In this document: positions 11,845 to 23,536 of the stretch, one piece after another
Position numbering within the stretch: position 1 is the first letter of the stretch
Layout of the letters: every line of letters begins with the position of its first letter
Source: Cyrtodaria siliqua
Lineage: Eukaryota > Mollusca > Bivalvia > Adapedonta > Hiatellidae
Reading direction: 5' to 3'
Length of the DNA: 64,000 nt
Assembly: GCA_037043455.1 (NCBI GenBank)
Contig: JAWPHD010011222.1
Span: 1-64,000, forward strand
Notes under the pieces: model-generated
Databases searched by the model: none
The model's input: only the letters and a program-made list of their open reading frames with translations
What the model was told of the DNA's origin: nothing
Translations under genes and position numbers: made by a program

Positions 11845-12262
11845 CGAAAATAAAAGTCAAAATATCTGGTAAAGTTTGGTAAAGATCAGATGAAAAACGA
11901 AAGCCCCATCATATTGAGGCAAAATATAGCATTTTTAACGAAATCAAGGGCCATAACTATGCTGTTACTGGTCCGATCTAGCTGGTTTTCAAACTTGTCC
12001 GAGCTTTCATTGACATTAACAATCTATTAAAGTTTGGTAAAGATCGGATGAAATACGAAGGCCCTATCGTCTTAACAAGGCAAAATATAGCATTTTTAAT
12101 TAAATCAAGGGCCACAACTCTGCTGTTACTGGTCCAATCTGGCTGGTTTTTGAACTTGTCTGAGCTTTCATTGATATTAACAGTATATTAAAGTTTGGTA
12201 AAGATCGGATGAAAAATGAAGGCCTTATTGTCTAAACGAGGTAAAAGTTAACAGACACGACC
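11845..12262 (+). repeat. Family 2 core array fragment
   Basis: Roughly 2.5 units of the 160-bp core (TAAAGTTTGGTAAAGATCGGATG, then GGCCATAACT..GCTGTTACTGG) run into GTTAACAGACACGACCGACG, a decayed CGGACGG tract. Both termini are absent. Confidence 0.6.
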
Positions 12263-12595
12263 GACGACGGCATAGTTTGTGAAAACGTGACCTAAATGCA
12301 ACAGTTGAAGGTAAAAATCATCAGGTTATCTTCCTTTCTTAAAGGGTCAAGGTCACATTCACATTTGCCTTGTCACATTGCGATGTACCACCCAAGATAC
12401 AACTATGAGCAAAGTTTGAAAGGTCTTGTGCATACAGTTTGTGAGAAAATGACCTAAACGCAAAACTTGAATGTTGACGCCGCCGGAAAAGCAACACCCA
12501 TGTCTTTTTTTTTCTCGAACAGGCAAGACGAAAATGAACATCATAATATTTGTTTAAGAAAATGCTAATCATTTAACCTAACATTTCAAAGAAAA
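12263..12595. repeat. Degraded repeat with two related core units
   Basis: AGTTTGTGAAAACGTGACCTAA (about 12280) recurs in diverged form as AGTTTGTGAGAAAATGACCTAA (about 12437), a spacing near 157 bp, followed by GTTGACGCCGCC. The spacing fits the Helentron-like cores seen elsewhere, but no terminus is present. Confidence 0.4.
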
Positions 12596-13167
12596 ACACT
12601 AAAGTTATCTAAGGGAGAAAACTCTAGCACCACTATAAGAAGGTTAACTCCAACAGTTACCTCCAGCATTGAAATTTTGTTAGCCGGAAGGCAACGGCAC
12701 AGAAAATAGTGCATTGTTGCTTAGCTGTTGCTATATAAACAATATGGCGGTAAGCTGCACGTGTTGATGTATAATTTGAGTTGCATGTTTGTTATTTACA
12801 AAACAGATGAAGGTTTAATCACTGGTTTCATGTTAATAAGCTACAGATGGAGCAATCCGCTAAATGACATTGCAAAACTTTGATGACAAGTTGATCAGCA
12901 GTCCAAATGTCATGTTTTAAAAGTAAATTATAGCAATTATACGTACATATTAGGTACTTTTTTCTTTTTTTCTTTTAGGATACTGTTCCCTAGATCCCTA
13001 AAAGTAGGCCTTGGATCCCAAAAAATAATAGTCCATGTTCCCCAGATCCCCAAAACCCCTGGGAGGGCCTCAGTAATAAAACCGTTGACTATTATAACAA
13101 CTGGATATTTGGGACTATATCTAATTAAGCGACACCAAAGGATATTCGCACAACCGTTCATCCAGAC
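12596..13167. other. Minisatellite relic plus intergenic sequence
   Basis: The first 60 bases match the 39-bp minisatellite of the 15-17 kb arrays (TTATCTAAGGGAGAAAACTC). The remainder to the LINE is AT-rich with nothing recognised. Confidence 0.45.
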
Positions 13168-14292
13168 ATGCGCAAATCAGCGACCGGAACAATGCCATAT
13201 AGTTCTACTATTTTACTAGACTTTAGTAAAGCTTTTGATAAGGTAAGTCACGAGAAGCTCCTATTTAAGCTGCACCAGTTCGGCATCAGAGGTTATATCC
13301 ATCAATGGATTAGGGCATTCTTGTCCAACAGAACACAAACAGTCATCCTTGAAAATGACAAGTCCTCAGAAGTTCCAGTCACTTCTGGAGTACCACAGGG
13401 ATCAGTCCTAGGGCCTATATTATTCCTTGCGTACATCAATGACCTGCCAGAGAACATCAAATCAAAGGTGAGGCTCTTTGCTGATGATACAGCACTCTAT
13501 TTAGCAGTGACAAACCTCCAAGATGCTGAAGTCCTACAAAAGGACCTAAACCGCATGGAACAGTGGGAAACTGATTGGGACATGGAGTTCAATCCAGGTA
13601 AGTGTACTACTATACACATTACACGCTCAAGAACTCCAATACCATCCCAGTATATCCTCCACGGCCAGATCCTGGAAACGGTAAGTAGTTCCAGGTACCT
13701 TGGAATTGACATCAGCAGCAACCTCACCTGGAATGACCACATCCAAAGAACAACATCCACTGCAAATAGGACTCTAGGTTTTGTAAAGCGAAACATAAGA
13801 TCACAAAATAAAGATATACGGGAAGTAGCATACAAGACCCTTGTGCGCCCCTTACTTGAATATTCCTCCCCTGTATGGAGTCCATATACTAAGACAAATA
13901 TAAACAAGTTAGAGATGGTACAGCGCAGAGCAGCTCGCTGGACGCTAAATAACTACTCGTATTACGCCAGTGTTTCATACATGCTCAGTGACCTAGGTTG
14001 GCGATCATTAGAAGACCGACGTAGTGACTCCCGATTATGTCTCCTCTACAAAATCATATATGGACTTGTTGCCATAGAAATGCCACCATATGTCACGCAA
14101 CCCACGAGAATATCACGACAGTCCCATCCCCTGGCTTATAGACAGATTCACACCTCTGCTGACTACTATAAGTATTCATTTTTCCCGCTCGCCATTGTAC
14201 AGTGGAACAGACTGCCAGCAGACATAGCAAAGCTTCCAAGTTTGGATTCATTCAAATTGGCTGTTTGCACCGTCTCTCACTCCATGCCTTAA
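13168..14292 (+). CDS. Non-LTR retrotransposon reverse transcriptase, 5'-truncated (Jockey-like)
   Basis: The 374-residue frame is the C-terminal part of a LINE ORF2. It begins inside the reverse transcriptase domain: LLDFSKAFDKVSH at residues 16-28 (first catalytic Asp), GVPQGSVLGP at 74-83, and the catalytic FADD box at 104-107. The thumb region follows (YLGI, then W.DHI, and RPLLEYSSPVWSP), ending in a conserved C-terminal tail (GWRSLEDRR). Upstream endonuclease and N-terminal RT are missing, and the preceding frame is closed by a stop, so the ATG at 13168 is only the first available Met. The enzyme would copy its own RNA at a nicked target. Clade assignment (Jockey/CR1 group) is by motif style. 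The coding frame itself is uninterrupted from 13168 to the stop. Confidence 0.85.
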   Translation: MRKSATGTMPYSSTILLDFSKAFDKVSHEKLLFKLHQFGIRGYIHQWIRAFLSNRTQTVILENDKSSEVPVTSGVPQGSVLGPILFLAYINDLPENIKSKVRLFADDTALYLAVTNLQDAEVLQKDLNRMEQWETDWDMEFNPGKCTTIHITRSRTPIPSQYILHGQILETVSSSRYLGIDISSNLTWNDHIQRTTSTANRTLGFVKRNIRSQNKDIREVAYKTLVRPLLEYSSPVWSPYTKTNINKLEMVQRRAARWTLNNYSYYASVSYMLSDLGWRSLEDRRSDSRLCLLYKIIYGLVAIEMPPYVTQPTRISRQSHPLAYRQIHTSADYYKYSFFPLAIVQWNRLPADIAKLPSLDSFKLAVCTVSHSMP

Positions 14293-14498
14293 ACAAGAAA
14301 CGCTGTTTTTATCTTTTAAAAATCACTTTGTCTTGCTCAGACTTTTAACCGTTAACCCTATTATCTTTATTTCACCTTCACCTGTTTTTAAGACTTCTTT
14401 TACCCCTTTTATCTTACTCACACTGCACAGACGCGCACCTGCACATAATCTTCGAAAGAGGGTGATGCAGTATATATAGATAGATAGTGGTTGATCAA
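14293..14498 (+). other. LINE 3' untranslated region and tail
   Basis: After the stop comes pyrimidine-rich sequence ending in TATATAGATAGATAGTGG. A short (TAGA)n run such as this is a usual terminal signature for Jockey-group elements. The 39-bp minisatellite sequence resumes immediately after it. Confidence 0.6.
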
Positions 14499-14526
14499 AG
14501 TCCTAAGGGAGAGAACTCCAGCACTA

Positions 14527-15366
14527 TGGTGTCAGACCAGTCAGGAGTACTTCCCGGTCATAGGGTGCTAAAATAATTCCTTGAAAGAATCCAAAGTTTC
14601 TAGTTTGCATGTGTTTTTTCCCAAGATTAGTTTCTATTTCAATGTTAAATCTAACCTGAGGTTAAGTAGTATGATTGTCTGTTGTCAAGAATAGTAAGTA
14701 TTTTACTGTATTTGTCAGGATTATTTCTTTGGAGAGTATGAGCACAGAGGTTAGGTAGAGATGTGGTTTTGACAGATGTTTATTTCAAAATACGCATAGT
14801 GTGAATGAATGACGCGAAATGTTGAATAACTGAATCAGCATTTTATTCCAGATATGGGACCGTTTGCTAGCCAAATGCGTTTAGTACACAGAATAAAAGT
14901 GTATTTAAGCGAACAAATGATGTGGAACTTGTGACTGATCTCCAAATATAGCCTATATTGCATTCATAATTTTGCATTGCCAAAATGTTGAGATTTTACC
15001 TTATTTTCACTAAGTGATAAAAAGTGTGTTACTCGGTTTTTATCCTTGGGTTCTATAGTAAAATAAAAATCTTTGGCAGAGGAAAAAGATGATAATTTTC
15101 AAGTTTAGATTTTGAAAGATACATATTTTGAATCCATTTGCATAAATGTGTATGAAATATGCAGTGTTTCAAAATAATCACACTGTAAATACCTTAATTT
15201 TAACAGTAAACTTGGTTGAACATCAAGGATAAAGACCGAGTTTATCACCTACCAGAATGTATTGTTATGTCTTATTTCTGGTCACTGATTGGTCAGTTTT
15301 TTTGATGATGCTCTATCAAAATTATGAATTGTGTTCAATGGGCTGATTTTCACTGGTCTGACACCA
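14527..15366. mobile_element. 840-bp TIR element with TA target duplication
   Basis: Left end TGGTGTCAGACCAGT and right end ACTGGTCTGACACCA are perfect inverted repeats, flanked by TA on both sides (14525-14526 and 15367-15368). The element interrupts the 39-bp minisatellite, which resumes on the other side. No transposase frame is present. TA duplication fits the Tc1/mariner-type superfamily or relatives. A related inverted and truncated copy lies at 44645-45040. Confidence 0.8.
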
Positions 15367-15740
15367 TAATGAAGGTTATCTAAGGGGAAAAAACTCCAGC
15401 ACTACTATATGAAGGTCATCTAAGAGAGAGCTCCACCACTACTATATGAAGGTTATCTAAGAGAGAGCTCCACCACTACTATATGAAGGTTATCCAAGAG
15501 AGAGAACTTCAGAACTACTATATGAAGGTTATCTTAGAGAGAACTCCAGCACTACTATATGAAGGTTATCTAAGAGAGAAAACTCCAGCACTACTATATG
15601 AAGGTTATCTAAGGGAGAAAACTCCAGCACTACTATATGAAGGTTATCTAAGGGAGAGACCTCCACCACTACTATATGAAGGTTATCTAAGGGAGAAAAC
15701 TCCAGCACTACTATATGAAGGTTATCTAATGGAGAGAGTA
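15367..15740 (+). repeat. 39-bp minisatellite, main array part 1
   Basis: About nine to ten units of CTACTATATGAAGGTTATCT plus AAGGGAGAAAACTCCAGCA. Because 39 is a multiple of three, one frame stays open and reads LLYEGYLREKTPA repeatedly (15483-15752). The opposite strand is also open. I treat these frames as by-products of repeat length, not genes. Confidence 0.9.
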
Positions 15741-16628
15741 CCATACATGTGATATTTTCAGGAGGGTTACCTGGGAGATTTGACTTTTTTTCCACGGAGA
15801 TATGACAAAAACAGGGAGGTTTTTATACTCGAAATTTTAACGCGTACCGGTAGATATTTTCTGATATAAACCTTAATAAAGGGGGTAAATCAGCATAAAA
15901 ACATGATATGGTGTATTCCCTTTTGACTACAACTTATCCATGGATATACACTTCTCCAAGAAGAATTATACTTCACAAGATACTTCTGCTTTTTGGGCCT
16001 GAAATGTTCAGACTCCGGAGATAGATCACGTTTAGGCAATTTGATTTTGCAAGTAATAACCATAATGAAGATGCTTCCCATTTTTAATACACAGACAAAA
16101 CACTTCTCTAATCATGACAAACTGCAATCGATTAGTTGAAAGCGACATCCTTTAATTGTCCTCAATTATATTATAATTTTAATCCAATTAATACACCAAA
16201 ACCCAATCGATGCCGAATTCGGTAATTACCATCTCACTTTAATACAGTCGGTATATTTCTATCAATCTCCCATGGACATTACAGATATCGCCGCCACGTG
16301 TTATAAACAAACAGTGCAGTCAATATTTTCACACAATGAACTAATTAGCTGACATGCTACTCCTTTTAATTACCTGCCCAGGGGCAATGTTTTCACAGAT
16401 ATAGATAAGACGGTTGGACCAAGACGGGTGGTGTTTATTTACTGGATCATTCGGAAAACTCGGTCTTGATCCAATAAATCATAGCAATTACCCAAAAGGA
16501 TCGCAAATAGCGAAATTTTGGAAATCGGCAGAAAATACCTGGAGAAATGGAGCTCCTGGCGGGAGGTCGGGAAATTCCATGAAATCCCGGGAGAAATTAG
16601 CTCCCGCCTGGATATATCACATGTATGG
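15741..16628. mobile_element. 888-bp TIR element, CCATACATGTGATAT ends
   Basis: The left terminus CCATACATGTGATATTTTCA and the inverted right terminus CCATACATGTGATATATCCA share 22-bp ends (through AGG) with two or three mismatches. Inserted within the 39-bp minisatellite, which continues at 16629. It contains no recognised protein. The flanks AGTA and AGTT may be a degraded target duplication. Confidence 0.75.
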
Positions 16629-17012
16629 AGTTCCAGCACTACTATATGAAGGTTATCTAAGGGAGAGAACTGCAGCACTACTATATGAAGGTTATCTAAG
16701 GGAGAGAACTCCAGCACTACTATATAAAGGTTATCTATGGGTGAAAACTCCACCACTACTATATGAAGGTTATCTAAGGGAGAAAACTCCAGCACTACTA
16801 TATGAAGGTTATCTAAGAGCGAAAACTCCAGCACTACTATATGAAGGTTATCTAAGGGAGAAAACTTCAGCACTACTATATGAAGGTTATCTAAGGGAGA
16901 GAACTCCAGCACTACTGTATGAAGGTTATCTAAGGGAGAAAACTTCAGCACTACTATATGAAGGTTATCTAAGGGAGAGAACTCCAGCACTACTGTATGA
17001 AGGTTATATAGG
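16629..17012 (+). repeat. 39-bp minisatellite, main array part 2
   Basis: About ten further units of the same 39-bp sequence, continuing the array interrupted at 15741. Unit variants (GGGAGAGAACTCCAGCA versus GGGAGAAAACTTCAGCA) alternate in the last four units, suggesting local duplication of a 78-bp pair. Confidence 0.9.
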
Positions 17013-17160
17013 TATGAACACTAATTATTTTCCCCATAGACACCAATCTTAAAGTGTCACATATTAATGATTTGCTACAAACTTATTATAGGAACTACAT
17101 TCGACTACACCTCGGAGGTTGACATGTAATTGGTGGTGGTAAACCTATAAGAGGAGAAAA
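17013..17160. repeat. Dispersed flank of the minisatellite, copy 1
   Basis: Sequence from GGTATGAACACTAATTATTT to GGTGGTGGTAAACCTATAAG recurs at 19745-20230. There the two halves are separated by about 335 bp and are again followed by 39-bp minisatellite units. The minisatellite and this flank therefore belong to one larger dispersed repeat. Confidence 0.7.
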
Positions 17161-17841
17161 CATGTTCAGATGTTTCTTGAATGAGGATTTTGTGTTGTCA
17201 TTTTCATAACAAGCTCAAAACACCTATTTCATGCAAATCGAATGATTATTTGCCGAGATATGGTCTTGTGAATACCAAGGACAATAGTCTGAAATCGACA
17301 AAAGTCAGAGATATTTTTTTTAATTTTACACCATCTGAATTGTCATACCAAACGGCATTTCTTGTCAATACACCATATTAAATAGATCAAGTGTTTAGAA
17401 CATTCAATGGAGATAAATAAAATATGCATTTTAGGTACAATTAGGACGATGAATATGCCAATTTATGTCGTTATTCATGCCAAAATTGATTTTTCAGTCA
17501 AATTCTTCCAAATTGGTGGTACCATACCTAATTATAGTAGCGAATACGAGCTTAATAATGCTAAAAATACCGCTAAAATCAGAATTGGTACTAGCTGAAC
17601 GCTACCAAGTCAAGTTTGAATGATAAGGAATAATAGCTAACCTTTTACACAAATCTTCATTTTTCACAGTATCCTATTTTAGGGGGGTAGGGGAAAGATT
17701 TAGTGGTTTCATGCCTACCAAACCAGTTGTCATGCAGATTTAATTCATGAAAACATGTTGCAAACATGCAACGCTACATGTTGATACCAAAAGAACATTG
17801 TTCAATGCAAACACTTCACCAATACATCATTTTAAACACGA
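17161..17841. other. Intergenic sequence, nothing recognised
   Basis: AT-rich DNA with only short open frames (17181-17381 and 17407-17598) that lack domain signatures. Confidence 0.5.
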
Positions 17842-19569
17842 ACAAGAGGTCAATGACCTTGAAGCTCTACTGATTGATTTTGATTTCAGGAAGTAGTCAC
17901 TACAGACTTGTTTTTTGAAAAATTATTTTTAGCCGTGGCGGCCATCTTGAATTTCCGGCCGACCTGAAATTTTGCTAGGATCAATTAGACATCAAGAGCA
18001 ACATTCCTGTGAAGTTTCATGAAAATCCGTCAAGTAGTTTCACAGGAATAGTCGCTACAAGTTTTCATTATATAACTCTATGTAAACAAAGATGGCCGCT
18101 GACAGCCATGTTTAACGTCAAATCAAAATAATGTTTGACTCTGATAACCATCATGTCATGCTGATCATTTTACAAAAAGTCCCATATCAATATCACTTAT
18201 AGTTTTCAAGACGTAGTCGCTACAAACTTCTTTTTTAAAAAATCTAATTTTAGCTGTGGCGGCCATCTTGAATTTCTGGCCGATCTGAAATTTTGCTAGG
18301 ATCAATTTAACATTAAGAGCAACATTCCTGTAAAGTTTCATGAAAATCTGCCAAGTAGTTTCAAAGGATTAGTCGCTACAAGTTTTTACTATATAACTGT
18401 GTGTAAACAAAGATGGCCGCTGGCAGCCATGTTTAACGTTGAATCAAAACAATTTTTGACAAGGACCAACATCATGTCATGCTGATCATTTTACAAAAAG
18501 TCTAATATCAATATCACTTACAGTTTTCAAGTAGTGGTCGCTACAAACTTGTATTTTGAAAATCTATTTTTAGCCATGGCAGCCATCCTGAATTTCCGGG
18601 CGACCTGAAATTTTGCTAGGATCAATTAGACATCAAGAGCAACATTTCTGTGAAGTTTCATGAAAATCCGTCAAGTAGTTTCAGAGGAGTAGTCGTTACA
18701 AGTTTTCATTATATAACTCTATGTAAACAAAAATGGCCACTGGCAGCCATGTTTAACGTCAAATCTAAATAATGTTTGACTCTGATAACCATCATGTCAT
18801 GCTGATCATTTTCCAAAAAGTCCCATATCAATATCACTTATAGTTTTCAAGACGTATTCGCTACAAACTTCTTTTTTAAAAATCTATTTTTAGCTGTGGC
18901 GGCCATCTTGAATTTCTGGCCGATCTGAAATTTTGCTAGGATCAATTAGACATTAAGAGCAACATTCCTGTAATGTTTCATGAAAATCTGTTAAGTAGTT
19001 TCAAAGGAGTAGTCGCTACAATTTTTTACTATATAACTGTATGTAAAGAAAGAAAGATGGCCGCTGGCAGCCATGTTTAACGTTGAATAGTCGCTACAAA
19101 CTTGTATTTTGAAAATTTATTTTTTGCCGTGGCCGACCTGAAATTTTGCTAGGATCAATTAGACATCAAGAGTAACATTCCTGTGAAGTTTCATGAAAAT
19201 CCGTCAAGTAGTTTCAGAGGAGTAGTCGCTACAAGGACCAACATCATGTCATGCTGTGATCATTTTAGAAAAAGTCCCATATCAATATCACTTATAGTTT
19301 TCATGAAGAAGTCGCTACAAACTTGTTTTTTAAAAACCTATTTTTAGATCTGGTGGCCATCTTGGATTTCACATCAACATGAATTTTTGCTAGGATCAAT
19401 TTTTTGGGATTTTTTCATGGGCAACATTTCTGTAAAGTTTCATGAAAATCCATTCAGTAGTTTCAGAGGAGAAGTCGCTACAAAAAAATGTTTACGGACA
19501 GACGGACAGACGGACGACGGACGCCGCACCACGGCATAAGCTCTGCTGATCTCTGATCAGTAGAGCTAA
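17842..19569 (+). mobile_element. Family 1 Helentron-like element, copy at 17.8 kb
   Basis: ACAAGAGGTCAATGACC at 17842 with the AGCTCTACTGATT motif. The 320-bp-type units show several deletions near 19090-19240. A short GGACAGACGGACGACGGACG tract (about 19494-19523) leads to the terminal hairpin and CTAA at 19569. The full architecture is retained. Confidence 0.7.
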
Positions 19570-20225
19570 TAAAAAATGAAACTCAAAATTACGGCTTTTA
19601 TAGACAAAATTGGACTAAAAACGCTCAAAACCGATGTAATAAACTATGGAAAACTTATTTCTGAGCTTATTTTACCAACTGTAATCGGAAAAGTGTCCCT
19701 AGGTATGAATCTGAGCGAGTCCTAATTACTGCACGCATCTCTTATAGGTATGAAAGCACTAATTATTTTCCCCATAGACACCAATGTTAAAGTGTCACAT
19801 ATTAATGATTTGCTACAAATTCAACTCAAGTATGGATAATGCAGCAGTGTATATAATGTTCATATAGAAAACTATTTTTCCACTTGAAAAATCACCAGAA
19901 AACGTGGGGTCACAAGACATGTAAGAAAGTTCTTGTTTGTTTACTAAACAGGTCAAGGGTACAGCTGTTTTTATTGATCGACTGTTTTCATTGCTCACAA
20001 AGTGTAAGCACAGAGTCGAAATTTCGAAAATGTTCATCAGTGATCCAGTAAAACCTATTAATATGCTTCTTATACATATAACCACAAAATCGAATAGAAA
20101 CGGGCAGTTTTCCCCTACTTATAATGCCCATTTCCACCGAAAAAGGAGGGATTACCTTTTATTATAGGAACTACATTCGACTACACCTCGGAAGTTTACA
20201 TGTAATTGGTGGTGGTAAACCTCTA
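19570..20225. repeat. Dispersed flank of the minisatellite, copy 2, with extra 335 bp
   Basis: 19745-19820 matches 17013-17085, and 20160-20225 matches 17090-17157. The intervening segment has no counterpart at 17 kb, so either this copy gained an insert or the other lost it. No gene is seen; the open frames at 19813-20167 overlap on both strands without domains. Confidence 0.6.
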
Positions 20226-20523
20226 AGGGATAGACCTCCAGCACTACTATATGAAGGTTATCTAAGGGAGAAACCTCCAGCACTACTATATGAAAGTTAT
20301 CTAAGGGAGAAAACTCCATCACTACAGACAAGAAAGGAGGACGGACGGACGGACGGACGGACGGAACATAATTATGGACATGATGGCAACTGTATGCTCG
20401 TCCGAAAATTTCGGGGAGCATTTATAACAACTCCTGCATTAGTATATGAAGGTTATCTAAGGGAGACAACTCCCCCAGTACTACTTTGTGTTTATCTAAG
20501 CGAGAAAACTCCAGCACTACTCC
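20226..20523 (+). repeat. 39-bp minisatellite remnants around a CGGA microsatellite
   Basis: Two or three units (20226-20322) are followed by a GGACGGACGGACGGACGG run (about 20338-20364), then about two more diverged units (20431-20523). The GGAC run resembles the tract found before the 3' hairpin of the Helentron-like elements, but no hairpin follows. Confidence 0.75.
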
Positions 20524-20850
20524 TACTTAAAAGATTGACAAAGTATGGAAGATAGCCAAAAAATATGATATATGTCATTATAAGTGTATATGTTGAAAGA
20601 GTCAATATTGCCAAAACTTGATTATGAAATACAGAAGATGTACAGAGAAATCCAGTTGTAAACAGATCCGTTCCTTACATAAAAGTTATTTTCGGATCAT
20701 TTAACCTGAATTAAGAATATCCATTACAACCAAATCCCAGGTATAATGAGTGGATTATTTGACTATGAAAGAATAATGCATAAGGTGGCGGCAGCTCCTT
20801 TGTTTGTTTTCTTACTTTTATCTTGAAGTGTATAATAACCTGACAAAATA
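20524..20850. other. Intergenic sequence, nothing recognised
   Basis: Unique-looking AT-rich DNA between the 39-bp and 63-bp minisatellites. Confidence 0.5.
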
Positions 20851-21106
20851 ATGCATCTGTCAATGGGATATTATCAAAGCAGAGCATTTGCAATAAAGCT
20901 GTAGATTCAGTCTAATCTGTCTGTCCATGGGACCATTATCAAAGCAGAGCAATTAAAATTAAGTTGTAGGTTCAGTTTTTATGTCTGTCCATGGGACCAT
21001 TATCAAAGCAGAGCAATTAAGTTGTAGGTTCAGTCTATACGTGTGTCCATGGGAACATTATTAAAGCAGAGCAATTGAGATAAACTTGTAGACTCAGTTT
21101 TATATA
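20850..21106. repeat. 63-bp minisatellite, left part
   Basis: Units of about 60-65 bp containing GTCCATGGGACCATTATCAA and AGCAGAGCAATT. The array breaks off at 21106 after CAGTTTTATATA and resumes at 23537 with TATATGTCTGTCC, so it is one array split by an insertion. Confidence 0.85.
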
Positions 21107-21731
21107 CTAAAGGAAAAATGAAATGCAACTCTATATCAATAATCACATATCTTGGCTTGCATCAAATATCTTGATGTGCATTTAACTAAAAACTATAATT
21201 TTATTTCTGTGCACAGTATTTAGGTCTGATATTAATATTCCACTAGTTTTGTGTGAATCTGAGTGTCAGATAAACGTGCAAAAGCGAAACCAGGCATTAG
21301 ATAATTTTAAGTGGGTAGCATATACCAACAACTTATTCGGTTAGAAATGGTCCTGTCACGTATTCGGTTGTTAGCAGGACCCCTTATGTTCACGATGGTT
21401 TCACAACAGTTTCACGGCAGTTTTTGCCTGGGTGGGGAAGCCCTGACATAGGGGACTGAGACAAAAATATGCGTTATCTTGAAGTGACCTAACACCTGGA
21501 CATCCTTGTTTAGGACGGTTGTTGGTCAATACAGTCTCTCTAAGACTATGAAATAGTCGTCATGGCTCAAATTCAAGCTGGCATACTGGCAAAATATGCA
21601 AGTGACATTTTCAGAATGCCAGTAAACTTTGAAGTACTGGCAAAAATTTGCAAGTGCATCAAAATACCTTACGTGCTTAATTTAGAATACCATGTCTGCT
21701 TTTTTTTTTGAAACATGTGCTTTCATATCAA

Positions 21732-22581
21732 CTGGCCTGCAAAATCTCCGGATAAAATCCGGATTCTCCGGATTTTTCAGTCGCTCTCCATATCTCCGGA
21801 TTCTCCGGATTTTTCAGTCGCTCTCCATATCTCCGGATTTAAGTGTACAATCTCCGGACTTTCCATCAAAACAAAATGTTCACAATTTAACAGCTATATT
21901 TTCACAGTTTATCATCTACCTCCCGAATTGGTCCTGTTACGCTCCCTAGTCAGAGGAGTCTTTACAATTGTCGTGTCAATGGGGGTCATCTGTGTAATGC
22001 ACTGACAGAATATACAATTAACACCTAAGGACATAATTAGTTCCTTCAGTGGCATAACAACATTTGCAATAGCAGTGTGCTCAATATATCTGTGGTTTCT
22101 TTAAGTGGTCAAGCTAATTGAAATAACAAGTGTGAGGAACTAGAATGCTTGCGTGTGGTATCACTATAACAGCTGCTGCCGTGTACAATGATAATAAAGA
22201 TTTAAACTTTGTTTAAGAGTTATGAAGAATGTATTTGCATTTAGTATGTGTCTGTGTAATAAGATAAGTGCACTACCATGAAACAACAGTTGTGGTAGAA
22301 ATTAAACCAAGTCTTTCTAATCGAATTACAAAGTGTTCTCTAAAAGAAACTATCTTTGTGCATGTTGAACTATGCTAGTCTATTATTTTCTGTAACTATC
22401 AAACAATGCATTAACTTGTATTAATTATTGCATAAATAATTTTAATTTGCACTTTAAAAAAAATAACTGCGAAAATCAAGTTGTGAGCTCCAAATTTTCC
22501 TTCGAAAATGTTCTTCGCGTGCTTTAAATCTTAAATTTTAAAAATCTCAGGATTTTGTGTTAAAAAGTTTTGGCAGGCCTG
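21732..22581. mobile_element. hAT-like non-autonomous element
   Basis: The ends read CTGGCCTGCAAAATC and, inverted, CAGGCCTGCCAAAAC. TATCAA flanks both sides (21726-21731 and 22582-22587). The left portion has a 42-bp tandem duplication of TTCTCCGGATTTTTCAGTCG. No protein is recognised; the two overlapping frames rich in Ser, Ile and Phe at 21692-22005 reflect that duplication. Confidence 0.5.
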
Positions 22582-22587
22582 TATCAA

Positions 22588-23006
22588 TGATGTTTTAATA
22601 TTTTTAAGTTTTCCTGATATGTCTTTGTATTTGTATGACACATATGGAATCTAGCATCTTGTGCTTTTTACTTATTTGTTACATATTTGTACTTACACAC
22701 ACAACCGTAGAAATTGCAAGAAACCTTTTTGTTTTGCCTGTTACAAAAAATGCTACTGGCGAAATGCACGCACTGGCGAAATGCACGACAAATTTACAGA
22801 CACCATACGCTGCGAAATTCTGTTCAACAGCTATCTGACGATGTCTTCACGATCCAACGCTGAATTCTTGATAAATGATGTCGTGCGACAAAATTAAGAC
22901 AGACAGTAGCATGTGTTCCAGAGTACATATGCCACGACACGTGCATCACGTGCATCTTTTAAATTTTGTATTTAATGCTTTACTAAAGAAAAAAAATCAA
23001 AATGAA
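22588..23006. other. Interior of the 2.43-kb element, nothing recognised
   Basis: Short overlapping frames at 22635-22897 have no domain features. Confidence 0.5.
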
Positions 23007-23515
23007 ATATGGTGGCGGTATCGGTGACAATTATATGGTGGCGGTATCGGTGACAATTATATGGTGGCGGTATCGGTGACAATTATATGGTGGCGGTATC
23101 GGTGACAATTATATGGTGGCGGTATCGGTGACAATTATATGGTGGCGGTATCGGTGACAATTATATGGTGGCGGTATCGGTGACAATTAGTATCGGTGAC
23201 AATTATACGGTGGAGGTATCGGTGACAATTATATGGTGGCGGTATCGGTGACAATTATATGGCGGTATCGGTGACAATTAGTATCGGTGACAATTATACG
23301 GTGGAGGTATCGGTGACAATTATATGGTGGCGGTATCGGTGACAATTATAAAGTGGCGGTATCTGTGACAATTATATGGTGGCGGTATCAGTGACAATTA
23401 TATGGTGGCGGTATCAGTGACAATTATATGGTGGCGGTATCAGTGACAATTATATGGTGGCGTTATCGGTGACAATTAGTATCGGTGACATTATGGTGGA
23501 GGTATCGGTGACAAT
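23007..23515. repeat. 26-bp minisatellite
   Basis: About 19-20 units of ATATGGTGGCGGTATCGGTG plus ACAATT. A truncated AGTATCGGTGACAATTATAC variant followed by GGTGGAGG recurs three times (near 23188, 23279 and 23479), marking internal duplications. It ends close to the right TIR of the 2.43-kb element. Confidence 0.95.
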
Positions 23516-23536
23516 TTTCGATCTTTTTTCCTTAAG

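Larger units (their letters stand above)
21107..23536. mobile_element. 2.43-kb TIR element flanked by TATA, inserted in a minisatellite
   Basis: The left end CTAAAGGAAAAATG and the inverted right end CTTAAGGAAAAAAG form short imperfect TIRs. TATA lies immediately outside both ends (21103-21106 and 23537-23540). Removing the insert restores the 63-bp minisatellite phase (CAGTTTTATATGTCTGTCC). The interior has no recognised transposase. It carries an hAT-like insertion (21732-22581) and a 26-bp minisatellite near its right end, so it is probably a non-autonomous element with captured or accumulated sequence. Confidence 0.65.

Noticed and set aside
13497..13907. 136-codon minus-strand frame opposite the LINE RT
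   Set aside because: Shadow of the plus-strand reverse transcriptase coding frame.
15483..17052. LLYEGYLREKTPA repeat frames resembling a repetitive protein
   Set aside because: A 39-bp minisatellite that stays open in more than one frame; interrupted by transposons and without an N- or C-terminal domain.
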